This document shows positions 34,467 to 44,551 of a stretch of 64,000 bases of DNA, piece by piece. Made by a program: the position numbers and the translations under genes. A model generated the notes under the pieces. It searched no databases and was not told the DNA's origin. It worked only from the letters and a program-made list of their open reading frames with translations. This DNA comes from Tetracentron sinense (taxonomy: Eukaryota > Streptophyta > Magnoliopsida > Trochodendrales > Trochodendraceae). How positions within the stretch are numbered: the stretch's first letter is position 1; each line of letters starts with the position of its first letter. The DNA lies in NCBI GenBank assembly GCA_015143295.1, contig CM026570.1, positions 27,473,250 to 27,537,249 on the forward strand, given 5' to 3'.

Positions 34467-36720
34467 ACCACCGCAATATATAGTGCCCTGGTATGAGATG
34501 TGTCCTCAGGAATTTCTCCCTCAGTAAACGATATGACTTTTGGTTCCAGCACTTGACCCACTAGTTGTCCCAACTTTTCTGGAGTGATATCTGGAGTGAC
34601 GTGGGCATTGTTGAAAACTTTGATCAATTGCTTCTGGTGGTGATAAGAAGTTAATAACAACCCCATTATAGAAATTTGGGCTGGGATTTTACTGAGTTGC
34701 TGGGCAACATGATATTCTTCAGACTTCTGAATGATTTTTAACAAGGCTTCCGAATCCTCTCTCTCTTTCTCCAAGTCGATAACCTTTTCTTTCCCTTTGC
34801 CCCCTTCTGGCATATTTACAGGAGGATTTTGTGGATACAATCTGCCAGACCTGGTGAGGCTTGCAATGTCAATGCTCCCCGGCTCAGATGGGTAGGAAGT
34901 GGATGGATAGGTATATGGTACTCGATCTAGGTTATAGATCGGTGGGGGGATGAAGGGGACAATAACGAGCATAGCTGATGGGGTTGACTGGACCAGTGGC
35001 CAATTGGCTGGGCATGGTATGAAGTAAGTGATTCCTTCTAAGGCTTGGACTGAAAGATTAGAAGGAATTTGAATTGGAGGTTCAGTTATAGATGAGGTAA
35101 AAGGGTCAATCATACATACCCAAGGTTCTGCCCCTTCTAAAAAATTAACTTGCTGATTGTGAGGTGGTAGAGGGGCCTGAATAATGCTTGTGTTCCCTGG
35201 GGCTAACTCGATCTTTTTCTGGTCAAGGAGGTCCTGAATTACATGCTTCAAAGTAAAGCATCTGTCAGTAAGGTGTCCAGGACCTTGGTGGAAAGCACAA
35301 TGCTGATCCATACGAAAATTGGCTAACGGATTAGTGGGTACTGGTATTGGGGGTCTGAGTGAAAGTATTCCCTTTTGTACGAGAAAGGGTAATAGCTGGC
35401 TGAGAGGATAAGGTAGAGGGGTGAAAGTTCTAGGAGGTGTTCGCACTTGCTGAGGTGCAGGGGTGCGAGGTTGGTTACTAGGCTGAGCCGGGGCTACCTG
35501 CTGAGGTTGTGTTGCATTTATGGGCAACTGTACTGGTACTGCTAGTGCTGCTGGTGTTACCATTTGCACCTCTCCTTCTTTCTTCTTCTGATCTTTCCTT
35601 AAAATATTCCGGTTACTGGTGCTTGACTGCTGAGTGGCAGGCTGACTGAAATTGGCAGTAATGGTGCCATTTCGAATGGCAGTCTCGATTCTAACTCCAC
35701 TCTTAGCTATACTAGGAAAGTCGGTAGTTGGTAGAGCTATCATGAGAGTCGAATAAGGTGGCCTGAGTGTTGCCAAGAACGTAGCTATGAGTTCTTCATC
35801 AGGCAGAGATACTTTCATCCTGGATGCCATCTCTCTCCATCTGGCGGCATATTCCATGAATGGCTCATCGCGCTTCTGAGTCATTTGTTCTAAATCTCCT
35901 TTCTGAGGTAGCAACTCCATGTTAAATGAATACTGCTTAAGGAATGCGCTGATTAGATCCTTCCAAGTTTTGAATTGCCCCATATTGAGGGAAGTGAACC
36001 AAACAAGAGCTGCCCCCTTCAAACTCTTTTGAAAGCACCGAATTAACAAAGGGCCATTGTCTCCATGTTCCAACATGTCTGTGTAATAAAGTCGAAGGTG
36101 AGTATGAGGGCACCCTTTTCCATCATACTTCTCAAATTCGGGCATCTTAAAATTTTTAGGACCTATAACCTCGGAATAGAAAGCCAAGTCTGCAAACTCT
36201 TTACCTGGAGTATCCTGTACTGCCTTCAGTTTTTTGATTTCTTCTTGCATCTCTTGAAACTGATCTTTGAAAAGAGAAGAAGGGTCAGATGCATTAGGAA
36301 CCTGTAGTCCTACAGAGTATGTGGGTTGATTTATCTCTCCCTCATTTTGGTCACGTTGCTCAAAATCCAAGTCTGGGTTAGGGTTGGAAGTGGATTCTGG
36401 TTGAACTTTGAAGTGAATCTTGTTCGATTGGTTTGGTAGAGGGGAGATGGATTGGATTGATTTGGTGGAACGGACGAGCTGGATTGGTCAGTTGCTCGTG
36501 TAGCATTAAGAGTTCTAAGAGCTTCCAAGATATCATGTATCGAGCCCTTGATTTCCATGATGTCCTGGGTGTTGCGGGTTGTTTCCTCCTCTAGATCCTG
36601 AGGGTCTAGGAATTTGCCTTGATTCATCTCGACTTCTGATGAACTTCCTTGAGTAGTAGCTTGTGCAAGAGCTTCTTGCGCGAGAGCTGCGGTTACAGAT
36701 CGAGTCATATGTTGACGCAT
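34436..36720 (-). pseudogene. gag: Tat-1 gag, one frameshift
   Basis: The N-terminal part (36720-36331) begins MRQHMTRSVTAALAQEALAQ; the rest (36370-34436, 644 codons) is in another frame, the shift lying between 36330 and 36420. The retrotransposon gag domain reads PEFEKYDGKGCPHTHLRLYY, then KGAALVWFTSL, FLKQYSFNMELLP, RDEPFMEYAARWREMASRM. A Pro/Gln-rich spacer follows, then the atypical CxxHx4GHxTDxC finger of Tat elements (CAFHQGPGHLTDRC). Gag forms the particle and binds element RNA. Its length matches the long gags of this group. The last residues (GSTFLQS) come from reading past the shift into the protease. Confidence 0.88.
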
Positions 36721-36922
36721 GATAGATATGACAAATGACTAATGAAGAAGACATCATGTGAGACAAAAAGAGTTTTTATTCATACAGTAGTTTTATATAC
36801 AAGATGTAACTGCACTTTATCAAAAAGTGTCTTACATACTCAAAAGCGAACTAGTTTATGTACATAACAAAAGTGCTTTTAAAACAGATGCAAGTGCATG
36901 ACCATGACCCTAAGCAGGTCCT

Positions 36923-38611
36923 TCAGAGAGGAACGTCAAACTCTAGCGGTAGGGGCTCGCCCTCAAGCTCCATGATTTGCTGATTTAGGGCCTTGATATG
37001 AACCTCCAGCATATCAATCGTTTCTGCCGCATTCTGAGTCCCCTGAATGTACTGGCGAATCTTGGTACTGAGCTCATCGCTGGCTATGTCTAGCTGCTCT
37101 TGCGCAAATTGGAGACGAGTCTTGAGACCTTTCTTGCTCCTGGCTTGGTGTTTGACTAATTTTTGCAATGAAGCTGCAAAATGTTCGGCCTGAACTTTCT
37201 CTTGCATCAGCCGACCTACCTCTTGTCGGACTGTGTGCACATACTTCTTCATCTTCCACTCTTTTGCTGCCAGTCAGGCTTTTGCTACTGCAATCTCTTT
37301 TTCCTTGGCTCTGATGCTCATACGGGCATGTAAAAATGTATCCACCCAAGGTCGAGTGGTTGCTGCAATCGGTATAGTGCCATGCCTCGAAGGTCTTTCC
37401 GGTGTTGGTAGCTCAACAGGTATTGGCATGCTGCTTGTCTGGTCTTCCAACATCAACCACTGATCATAGCCATCGACCGTCTGAGGGGTCATACAGTATT
37501 CAAGGCTTTCATCCTCCCGCCAGCGGGAGAGCCTCCAACTTGATGTAAATTCCCGCCTTATATGCTCTGAGGTACCTCTAAAGTCGGTTAAATCTTCATG
37601 CATGGGTTCCCAGGTAGGGATAAACTGGGCATATCCCAACTATTGGAGAACGCGGAGAGGTGCATAAGGTACTGATCCCGAAAGCCCGGCTAAAATGATA
37701 CAAGTACGCCGAACTGTGCTAAGGCGCGGCTGAATCTGTCTCGGCATCCAGGTTGGTCGCCATATGATGTCATCCTCCTTCAAAGTTTGGAGGTGAGCGA
37801 GGTAAAGTTCTGCATTTGTAGAAGCCGGCTTATGACGCTGTACTAAGAATTGTAGAACCATGCTGTTGAACTGGATTGGCCTTGTTGAGGGTGATGCAAT
37901 ACTCGGGATGTGCTCAACTAACCAAATGTGTAGAAGAGTGACACAACTGTTGAAGGCTCCTTTCTGATGATTAGAACAAAACGAAATGTCTCGAAGCAGC
38001 TCGGCTAGTAACATCGGGACAAGGGTAGCTCTCTCTTGGACCTGCCTGATGATGTTGCATAACACGGCCTCCACATGTTTTGGCCCTTTGGGGAATAGGA
38101 CTTGACCCACTACCGCCAAAGTAAACGCATTTAATTTACCCGCATTAACTTTGGGGGCAGTGTAATCCCAATCTTGGTCATACAAGGAAAATAGGTAAGT
38201 TAAGGGACATTTACTATATGACTCCTCTGCCCCTCTGAGCACTTGGTCTTCTCTTACCTCGAGGAACCTGGCCAGCATCCGCTTATAGTCCCTTCGGTGC
38301 TGTGGAAACACAATATCTTCTCCTAAGTTAAGACCCGAAATGTGACTGATCTCCTCCAAGGTTGGACACAACTCCTGTTTACCGAAATGGAAGGTCATCG
38401 TCTTCTCATCCCAACAATGGACGGCAGCTTGAAGAAGGTACCAGTCCAGATTTATTCTGCTTAACTCTAGAGTGTATCCCAGATGGTACTCCTGTTGCCA
38501 AACCATTCTTTGCTCTGATGTGAGGGTGGAAATGACTGAAAATACTGAAGGTTCACATCTTGGGCGCTCCCGCAATTTGACGAGGTTATGAGAACGTGAA
38601 GGACTTGCCAT
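36923..38611 (-). pseudogene. Tat-1 ORF1 (mobile-domain-like plus coiled coil)
   Basis: A 562-codon frame upstream of gag with two in-frame stops, TAG at 37642-37640 and TGA at 37276-37274, and no frameshift. Residues 1-323 (MASPSRSHNLVKLRERPRCE, WYLLQAAVHCWDEKTMTFHF, GKQELCPTLEEISHISGLNL) resemble the plant-mobile/aminotransferase-like domain found in the extra ORF of Ogre and Tat elements. The middle has a Tyr/Trp-rich linker (YAQFIPTWEPMHEDL). The end is a long helix rich in Glu, Lys and Gln (QEVGRLMQEKVQAEHFAASL; IDMLEVHIKALNQQIMELEG), probably a coiled coil. Function is unknown even in related elements. The start is the first Met of the frame, which has a good leader distance. Confidence 0.75.
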
Positions 38612-39360
38612 CTATATGATGCAGAAAAAATTTAGACATATCTAAGCTAAGATGAATGTATAAATGAATATACAAAAACATTAAAAAAAACATTCGAGAA
38701 GGAGGTAATTTACAACAAGAATCAAGCAGGGTTCACACAAGCTCCAAATTGGTTTGGGTATAGGGATACGGGTGTCCCTAACAAATGATGTAGGAGCGGC
38801 CTAAACTAATAGCAGAATAAGGATAAGGTTGTCCCTCCTGACGGGTAGCTATTAGTTTATGCCCAAACAGAATCTATAGTCTACACGCTTATGCTAGTGT
38901 ATACAAGGTTTTGACTATAAGGTTGAGGAGCACTTGACCATATATACAACTCCCCGGTATAGAACATACCTGAAAAGGGACGATTGGTGCAAGCGGGAAA
39001 GACCAGTTGCGTTTACCGGAGATAACCATCTCTCGGTCTACAACCAGTACTTTCCACAGATCTTTGGGCTCCAGCATCGGGGATAACCATCCCTCGATTG
39101 TAAGCTTACGGACCCAATCTAGATAGGTATAGGTTTTTTATTCTATTATCTAATGAATATGAATGTGAATGCATCAACCAAAAATAAGCAATGAATAAAA
39201 TAGAACCCTAAGCATGTTGCTAAGTTTTGTAAACAAATGTCCCAGGTTTTAATCAAAATAAATGAAATAACATATAGATGAAATTTGAAAGCTTCTGATA
39301 TGGTTTCCAATGTTTGATTCAAACTTTAAGTTTTGGCTTGAATACTGGTTTGTGAAACCA
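38612..39360 (-). other. Leader of Tat-1
   Basis: Untranslated region between the primer site and ORF1. Contains two related phrases about GGGATAACCATC(C/T)CTCG (39016-39033, 39079-39096) that may fold. No gene. Confidence 0.6.
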
Positions 39361-39382
39361 GAGTCCCCAGTAGAGTCGCCAG
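39361..39382 (-). other. Primer-binding site of Tat-1
   Basis: Minus-strand TGGCGACTCTACTGGGGACT, two bases after the LTR end. This is the site type I recall for Ogre/Tat elements (tRNA-Arg). Confidence 0.7.
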
Positions 39383-40019
39383 TTGTGAGTACCAGAATTT
39401 TAACCTCCCTTCCCAATCAGGATAAATTTGATAAGGAATAGTGATAAATTACAATTGGGTTGTGAGTCGCCACCTATCTTATTCTGGGAGAAATAGGTCC
39501 CTGAAATTGTTGGATAAGGCATAGTCTGGAAGTCAGAAGTCAAGGTAAGGGATTCAGTCGAGTTAGGGGAAGGTGTTAGGCACCCCTAAGCTCCCATTCG
39601 AAGATGGTTACCTACTCCCTAAGTCTGAATTAAATAAAAGAAACTATATAAGAAGTTTGAAATTTGATCTATATGTTGAGCAGACATAATATTAATGGAA
39701 ATAAATGAATTAAGATAGGCAGGATAAGAATGAAATAGGGATTCTATCCTAGGAGAGCTGAACCCAATCAGGGTTGCCTACGTATCCACTATAAGTGGAA
39801 TCAAGCCGCACGTAGTTCCGGAAAGGAGTTGATGGTTTGAGTTGATTTGATTGGATTGGGTTGTGGGTGATTGAAAGGTTTGATGGTTCTTGTTCCTATT
39901 TAAGGAGCGATGTGGCCTTTTAAGCTCGTGCTGAGGAGCGAATGGATTTTGCCGGTGTGAAACGGAACTAGGGTTCAGATGAGGGTTTAGCTGGGGTTTG
40001 GCTTGATTGACTTAGGGTT

Positions 40020-40785
40020 CAACTGGGTTTTAATCAAAGATTAACTAAGGTTAACCAAAGTTTAACTAGGGTTTAACTAGAATTAACTGGGGCTTAATCA
40101 GGGTTTAACTATAATTAACTGGGGTTTAACTAGGGTTTAACTAGAGTTAACTAGGGGTTTAACTGGAGTTTAACTAAGATTAATTGGGATTTAACTAGGG
40201 TTTAACTAGAGTTAACTAGGATTTAACTGGGGTTTAACTATAATTAACTGGGGTTTAACTAGGATTTAACTAGATTTAACTAGGGTTTAACTAGGTTTAA
40301 CCAAGGTTAACTAGGGTTTAACTAGAATTAACTAGGGTTTAACTATAATTAACTGGGATTTAACTATAATTAACTGGAATTAATTAGGATTTAACTGGGG
40401 TCAACTAGGGCTTTAACTGGGGCTTAACTAAGATTAACTGGGATTTAACTAGGGTTTAACTATAGTTAACTAGGATTGAACTGGGGTTTAACTGGGATTT
40501 AACTGGGGTTTAACTATAATTAACTGGGGTTTAACTATAATTAACTGAGATTTAACTAGGGTTTAACTAGAGTTAACTAGGATTTAACTAGGGTTTAACT
40601 AGGTTTAACCAAGATTTAACTAGGGTTTAACTATAATTAACTGGGATTTAACTATAATTAACTGGAATTAATTAGGATTTAACTGGGGTTTAACTAGAAT
40701 TAACTGGGATTTAACTAGAGTTAACTAGGGTCTAATCAGAGTTTAACAAGGGTTAACTGGGGCTTAAGCTTGGATTAACTAGGGT
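40020..40785. repeat. Telomere-like 11-bp array in Tat-1 5' LTR
   Basis: Same units as 25130-25950, about 55 bp shorter, with missing or rearranged units. It has therefore changed since insertion, when the two LTRs were identical. Confidence 0.85.
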
Positions 40786-40794
40786 TAAGCTAGT

Positions 40795-41150
40795 TTTGAG
40801 CCAGGATTCGGGCAGGGGTTCGACTAGGCAAGGCTAGTTTTTGAACCGGGATTTGGGCAGGGATTCGACGAGGCGGGACTAGTTTTGAACTGGGATTTGG
40901 GCAAGGATTCGACTAGGCGGGGCTAGTTTTGAACCGAGATTTGCGCAGAGGTTCGACTAGGCGAGGCTAGTTTTGAACCGAGATTTGGGTAGAGGTTCGA
41001 CTAGGCGAGGTTAGTTTTGAACCGGGATTTGGGCAGAGGTTCGACTTGGCGAGGCTAGTTTTGAACCGGGATTTGGGCAGAGGTTCGACTAGACGATGCT
41101 AGTTTTGAACCGGGATTTGGGCAGAGGTTCGACTAGGCGAGGCTTAGCAG
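40795..41150. repeat. 43-bp array in Tat-1 5' LTR
   Basis: Counterpart of 25955-26310 with the same copy number and few substitutions. Confidence 0.85.
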
Positions 41151-41387
41151 TCTAAACTAGAAATTAAAGACGAACCCTGAAATTAAGCAATTAATAAAGC
41201 AAAAAAAATTGAAAGCAAGACTAAGGATAGAGGGATTACCTTCCTGAAAATACGGCAAATTTTCGGACAAAGAGGGATTCTCCAAAAAAAGAAAAAAAAT
41301 TCAAACTTAGAAAATCCTTAGGTCGGACTCGAAAAATCAATGAGAGAGGGGTGAAGAATGGTGTCTTTTGAAGGAAGGGAGGGGGGG

Positions 41388-41395
41388 TATTTATA
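41388..41395 (-). promoter_or_regulatory. TATA box of Tat-1 5' LTR
   Basis: CTATAAATACC on the minus strand, the main promoter of the element by position. Confidence 0.65.
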
Positions 41396-42114
41396 GTGTT
41401 TCGGAATAGTGCCCACACCTTTTTAAAGGGCACGATTTAATATTTTTTAATGAATAGTAAAGCGGTGTGAACAGTGAGGCGGCAACGCGGATAACACTAA
41501 ATCCGCGCCTTTTTAAACGGCGAGATTTAATATATTTTATTATGAACAAAGAAAAATAATAAAAATGAAGTTCGCAGTGCAGGTGGGGGCCACATGGTCC
41601 CGCACCTTTCAAAAAGGCGAGATTGCCCCTTAGGGTCTGTTTGGCCCTTCAAATAACTGATTTTTTGGGTTTTTTTTTTATACTCCTATTTGCCGAAAAA
41701 CTGTTTTTATCGTTTTAAGCACATTTTGAGCCCAAAACTAGTCAAAATTGAACGGGTAAAATCCAAAATAATATTTTAGATAAAACATGAATTTTTCAGA
41801 ACTTTTTAGGGGCATTTGTGTCATTTACACTCTAGGGGCATTTTGGTCATTTTCTACAATTTTAACTCCAATTTAATCCTAAAAATAGCCAAAATTCATC
41901 AAAAATTTGTAAAATCATTTTGAACCAAATGAAAACTTTTTATCACATTTTTAGGGTTATTTTGGTCATTTTTCACCCTAAGGGCATTTTGGTCATTTTT
42001 TATCCTAGTGTTAGTTTTTGAAAATCGAAGCACCTGAAAAGAGGGTTTTTAAAAGGGTTTTTAGAGGTGTGCAAATAGATTAAGGGGGTGCAAAATTGGG
42101 GTGTTTACAGCTTT

Positions 42115-42596
42115 AGCTGGATCGATCTCGATGCCTCTTTTGTTGACTATGAAGCAAATGAGCTTTCCTGATGAGGCTCCAAAGACACACTTGGCCAGAT
42201 TTAGTCTTACGCCGAATTCTCTAAGTCTGTCACACAACCTTTTCAAGTATTTAGGGTGCTGACTAGCAGTAGGTGATTTGATGATCATATCATCCACATA
42301 GATTTCAGCTGACTTGTGGATCATGACGTGGAAGTGTGCTGTCATGGCTCTATGATAGGTTGCCCTGCGTTCTTGAGTTTTAATGGCATTACCTTGTAGC
42401 AGAACGTGCCCCAAGGTGTGATGAAAGATGTTTTCTCTATGTCTTCTTCTGTCATTTTGATCTGGTTGTAGCAGGAGAAACCATCCATAAACGAGAGCTT
42501 CTCGTTCCCTGTAGTATTGTCGACCAGAATGTCGATGTGCGGGAGAGGGAAGTTGTCTTTAGGGCTTGTCTTATTCAAATTTTGGTAGTCAATATA
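42115..42596 (-). pseudogene. pol: Tat-2 reverse transcriptase palm, decayed
   Basis: Minus-strand segments NKTSPKDNFPLPHIDILVDN, LSFMDGFSCYNQIKMTEEDI, TPWGTFCYKVMPLKLKNAG, then after a one-base loss ATYHRAMTAHFHVMIHKSAE, EIYVDDMIIKSPTASQHP and CVFGASSGKLICFIVNKRGI. The YVDD catalytic motif is intact. Left end: Tat-1 with its target site; right end: the Tekay LTR, with the RT start continuing at 51538. Note SCYNQ where SGYNQ is usual. Confidence 0.88.
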
Positions 42597-43249
42597 TGTC
42601 GCGACCCAAAATACCCCCTAGGAGTTAAGGGTAAGTTGACTCGTGACCGCCGTACCATACCTCCAGTATGATACATAAGGCACACGTGGAAACCTGTCAG
42701 AGTACCTGAATATACATAACAGAAACGAAATACAATGCACAGCGGAAAATAAAATACTAAACATAGCGGAAGCAAAATGAATACTCCTATAGCTTGGCTC
42801 AAGTAAGAACCAACAAGTATACAAGTGTGAGAAACCCAAAAGTGGAGTGGACAAACCCCACACTCACATAACAAAATGACACAAGTTCTAAGTCGGTCGA
42901 TCAACAGAAATCGAAGTCACGACTCCTATCTAGAGCACCATCGTCATGATAGTGATCCATGGAAGGCTCCGGGTCACGGTACTCTTCCTCGACCCAAGGT
43001 TCGTCGCCACACAAATCGAATGGAACCCGAGCACCTGCCGATCATAACAATATCGACTGAGCATGGAATACTCAGTGTATACAAACTAAGAACAATAAAG
43101 CGGTTAGGCATGGAGCATACAAGACATGGAGAATGAAATCCGAACAATCCTTAAAGCATGGAAACCGTGAAAACATATGTGAGATAATATTCGAAACCAA
43201 AACTGTAACCGTGTGAGTCAATCGATAATCATAGTCTTATGAGTTCTTG

Positions 43250-43480
43250 TGAGTTCATGGAGTTACTTAGAGTCATTATGATCCGTAGAGACATAGAGCA
43301 TAGAGCAATACCGTAGAGCATTTCCATAGAGCATAACCTTAGAGATCTTAGAGCATTTCATTGTGATCCGTGGAGCTTGTGAGACGATCTTAGAGCATTA
43401 TCATAGAGTTTTCTTGTGAGCATGGTATGATCCTTAGAGCTTGTGAAACGATCTTAGAGAAATCATAGAGTTACTTAGAA
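43250..43480. repeat. Dispersed TAGAGCAT-type short repeat in LTR
   Basis: More than ten copies of (T)TAGAGCAT, CTTGTGAG and GATCTTAGAG-like words in 230 bp, in the R/U5 part; the same region is present in the other two LTR copies (50259-50480, 57720-57950). Confidence 0.6.
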
Positions 43481-43989
43481 TCATTCATTATTCGTCTTTT
43501 CGTGAAAAACCCTTGTTTGTACTTTTGAGCAATCCATGGAAAACATCGGTTTATGCGAGACATGCGAGCATATGCACTTAATAAGAGAAATCATCATATT
43601 TAAGCATAGAATCCCTTAGAGGTATTTCATCAAACACTTAGAGTGCATCATAATAGTAACCTACATCCAAGTATATAATCACACCTTTGCATACATAGAA
43701 TCAATACATATAGATAGGGCATATATAAGAAGAATCATATCTAGTAACTAGTAGGATTGCAAGATTGTAGTAGAGTGTATCTACCTTAGAGAAATCAATG
43801 GGTTTGACTCCCAATGGCTGGAACAAGCAAGAACAGTGAGTTCTTGGTTGGAAATCACCAAGGGAAGTGGAAGAACCTTGATCTTCCACAAGCTTGATCA
43901 ACAAGTAGTTCCTCTCCTTCTTCTCTCTCTCAAAATCTCCTAAGATAGGGCACAGAGGGTTTCTGAAACCCTAAGGCACGAACTCAGCC

Positions 43990-43997
43990 TATTTATA
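43990..43997 (-). promoter_or_regulatory. TATA box of Tekay LTR
   Basis: Minus-strand GCCTATAAATAGG, 58-250 bp downstream of the palindromes. The same motif is at 58467-58474 in copy 2; in the 5' LTR of copy 1 the region near 51070 reads accatttataggc, so TATAAAT is kept. Confidence 0.65.
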
Positions 43998-44054
43998 GGC
44001 AAGGGGTGGTGTTTAAAGTCTTAAACACCCTTAATGAAGAAAAACTGCGTATGA

Positions 44055-44238
44055 CCGATCGATCGGTGCTATGGACCGAGCGATCGGAGGCTTACCGATC
44101 GATCGGTGTTATGACCGAGAGATCGGTCAAAAACACACTCTCTGGAATTTTTCCCCATACAAAAAAGTTAACCGTGCGATAGCCATCGAGCGATCGGTAG
44201 TGGACCGATCGATCGCAGGTAATGACCGAGCGATCGGT
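44055..44238. repeat. Cluster of seven CCGATCGATCGG-type palindromes
   Basis: Exact CCGATCGATCGG at 44055-44066 and 44095-44106; variants CCGAGCGATCGG (44076, 44227), CCGAGAGATCGG (44115), a GAGCGATCGG (near 44188) and CCGATCGATCGC (near 44206). An in-frame plus-strand ORF across it is a by-product of the repeat. Confidence 0.85.
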
Positions 44239-44460
44239 GCTCTGTTATGCCTGGACTGTTTTGACCATATCTTTTTACTCGCTCGTCGGATTTCGACGAT
44301 TCAACTTGCGTTGGATCCGTCTTTCGAAAACGAACATTTCTGACGTTTCGGAATTTCCGATTTCTCCCTTATTTATTAATTAGACTACGAAAACTATGAA
44401 AATGGCCAATTAGCTATGAAGGTGCTATTTATTAAGGATGAAAAAGTTCGGGGTGCTACA

Positions 44461-44474
44461 TTCTCCCCCCCTTA
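44461..44474 (-). other. Polypurine tract of Tekay copy 1
   Basis: Minus-strand AAGGGGGGGAGAA just before the LTR start TGTAGCACC. Confidence 0.85.
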
Positions 44475-44551
44475 CAAAAATTTCGTCCCCGAAATTTGGA
44501 CGATACACACATGCGTAAAACTATAGAAAAATACAAGGGAATGCCATGGCC

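Larger units (their letters stand above)
24524..42109 (-). mobile_element. Tat-1: complete Tat/Ogre-like Ty3-gypsy retrotransposon
   Basis: A 17,586-bp element with LTRs of 2744 bp (24524-27267) and 2725 bp (39385-42109) and a perfect 5-bp target duplication GCTTT (24519-24523, 42110-42114). It is oriented minus. Order in reading direction: LTR, primer site of the TGGCGACTCT type, leader, ORF1, gag, protease with G-patch, probable intron, RT, RNase H, integrase, long 3' UTR with tandem repeats, polypurine tract, LTR. Great length, an ORF upstream of gag and an intron-like break before RT are marks of the Ogre/Tat group. A hand count over the first about 215 bp of the LTRs gives 8 differences. 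All ORFs hold stops, so it is probably not autonomous now. Confidence 0.95.
39385..42109 (-). repeat. 5' LTR of Tat-1
   Basis: Direct repeat of 24524-27267. TATA box at 41388-41395; transcription from here would run to lower coordinates through both arrays. Next to it lies GCTTT (42110-42114), the target duplication. Confidence 0.95.
42597..44460 (-). repeat. 3' LTR of Tekay copy 1
   Basis: 1864 bp. U3 holds a cluster of CCGATCGATCGG palindromes (44055-44238) and a TATA box (43990-43997); the region 43250-43480 has many TTAGAGCAT words. The first bases of the plus strand, TGTCGCGACCC, recur at 14529, 49597 and 57075. Confidence 0.95.

Noticed and set aside
37274..37642. ORF1 stops as proven programmed readthrough
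   Set aside because: Neighbouring pol in the same element has similar stops from decay; a single copy cannot show selection. Kept only as a question.
44071..44343. Plus-strand ORF with DRAIG repeats as a host gene
   Set aside because: It lies in the LTR U3; the repeated residues come from the GATCGATCGG palindromes. The same frame recurs at 58548 with the LTR copy.
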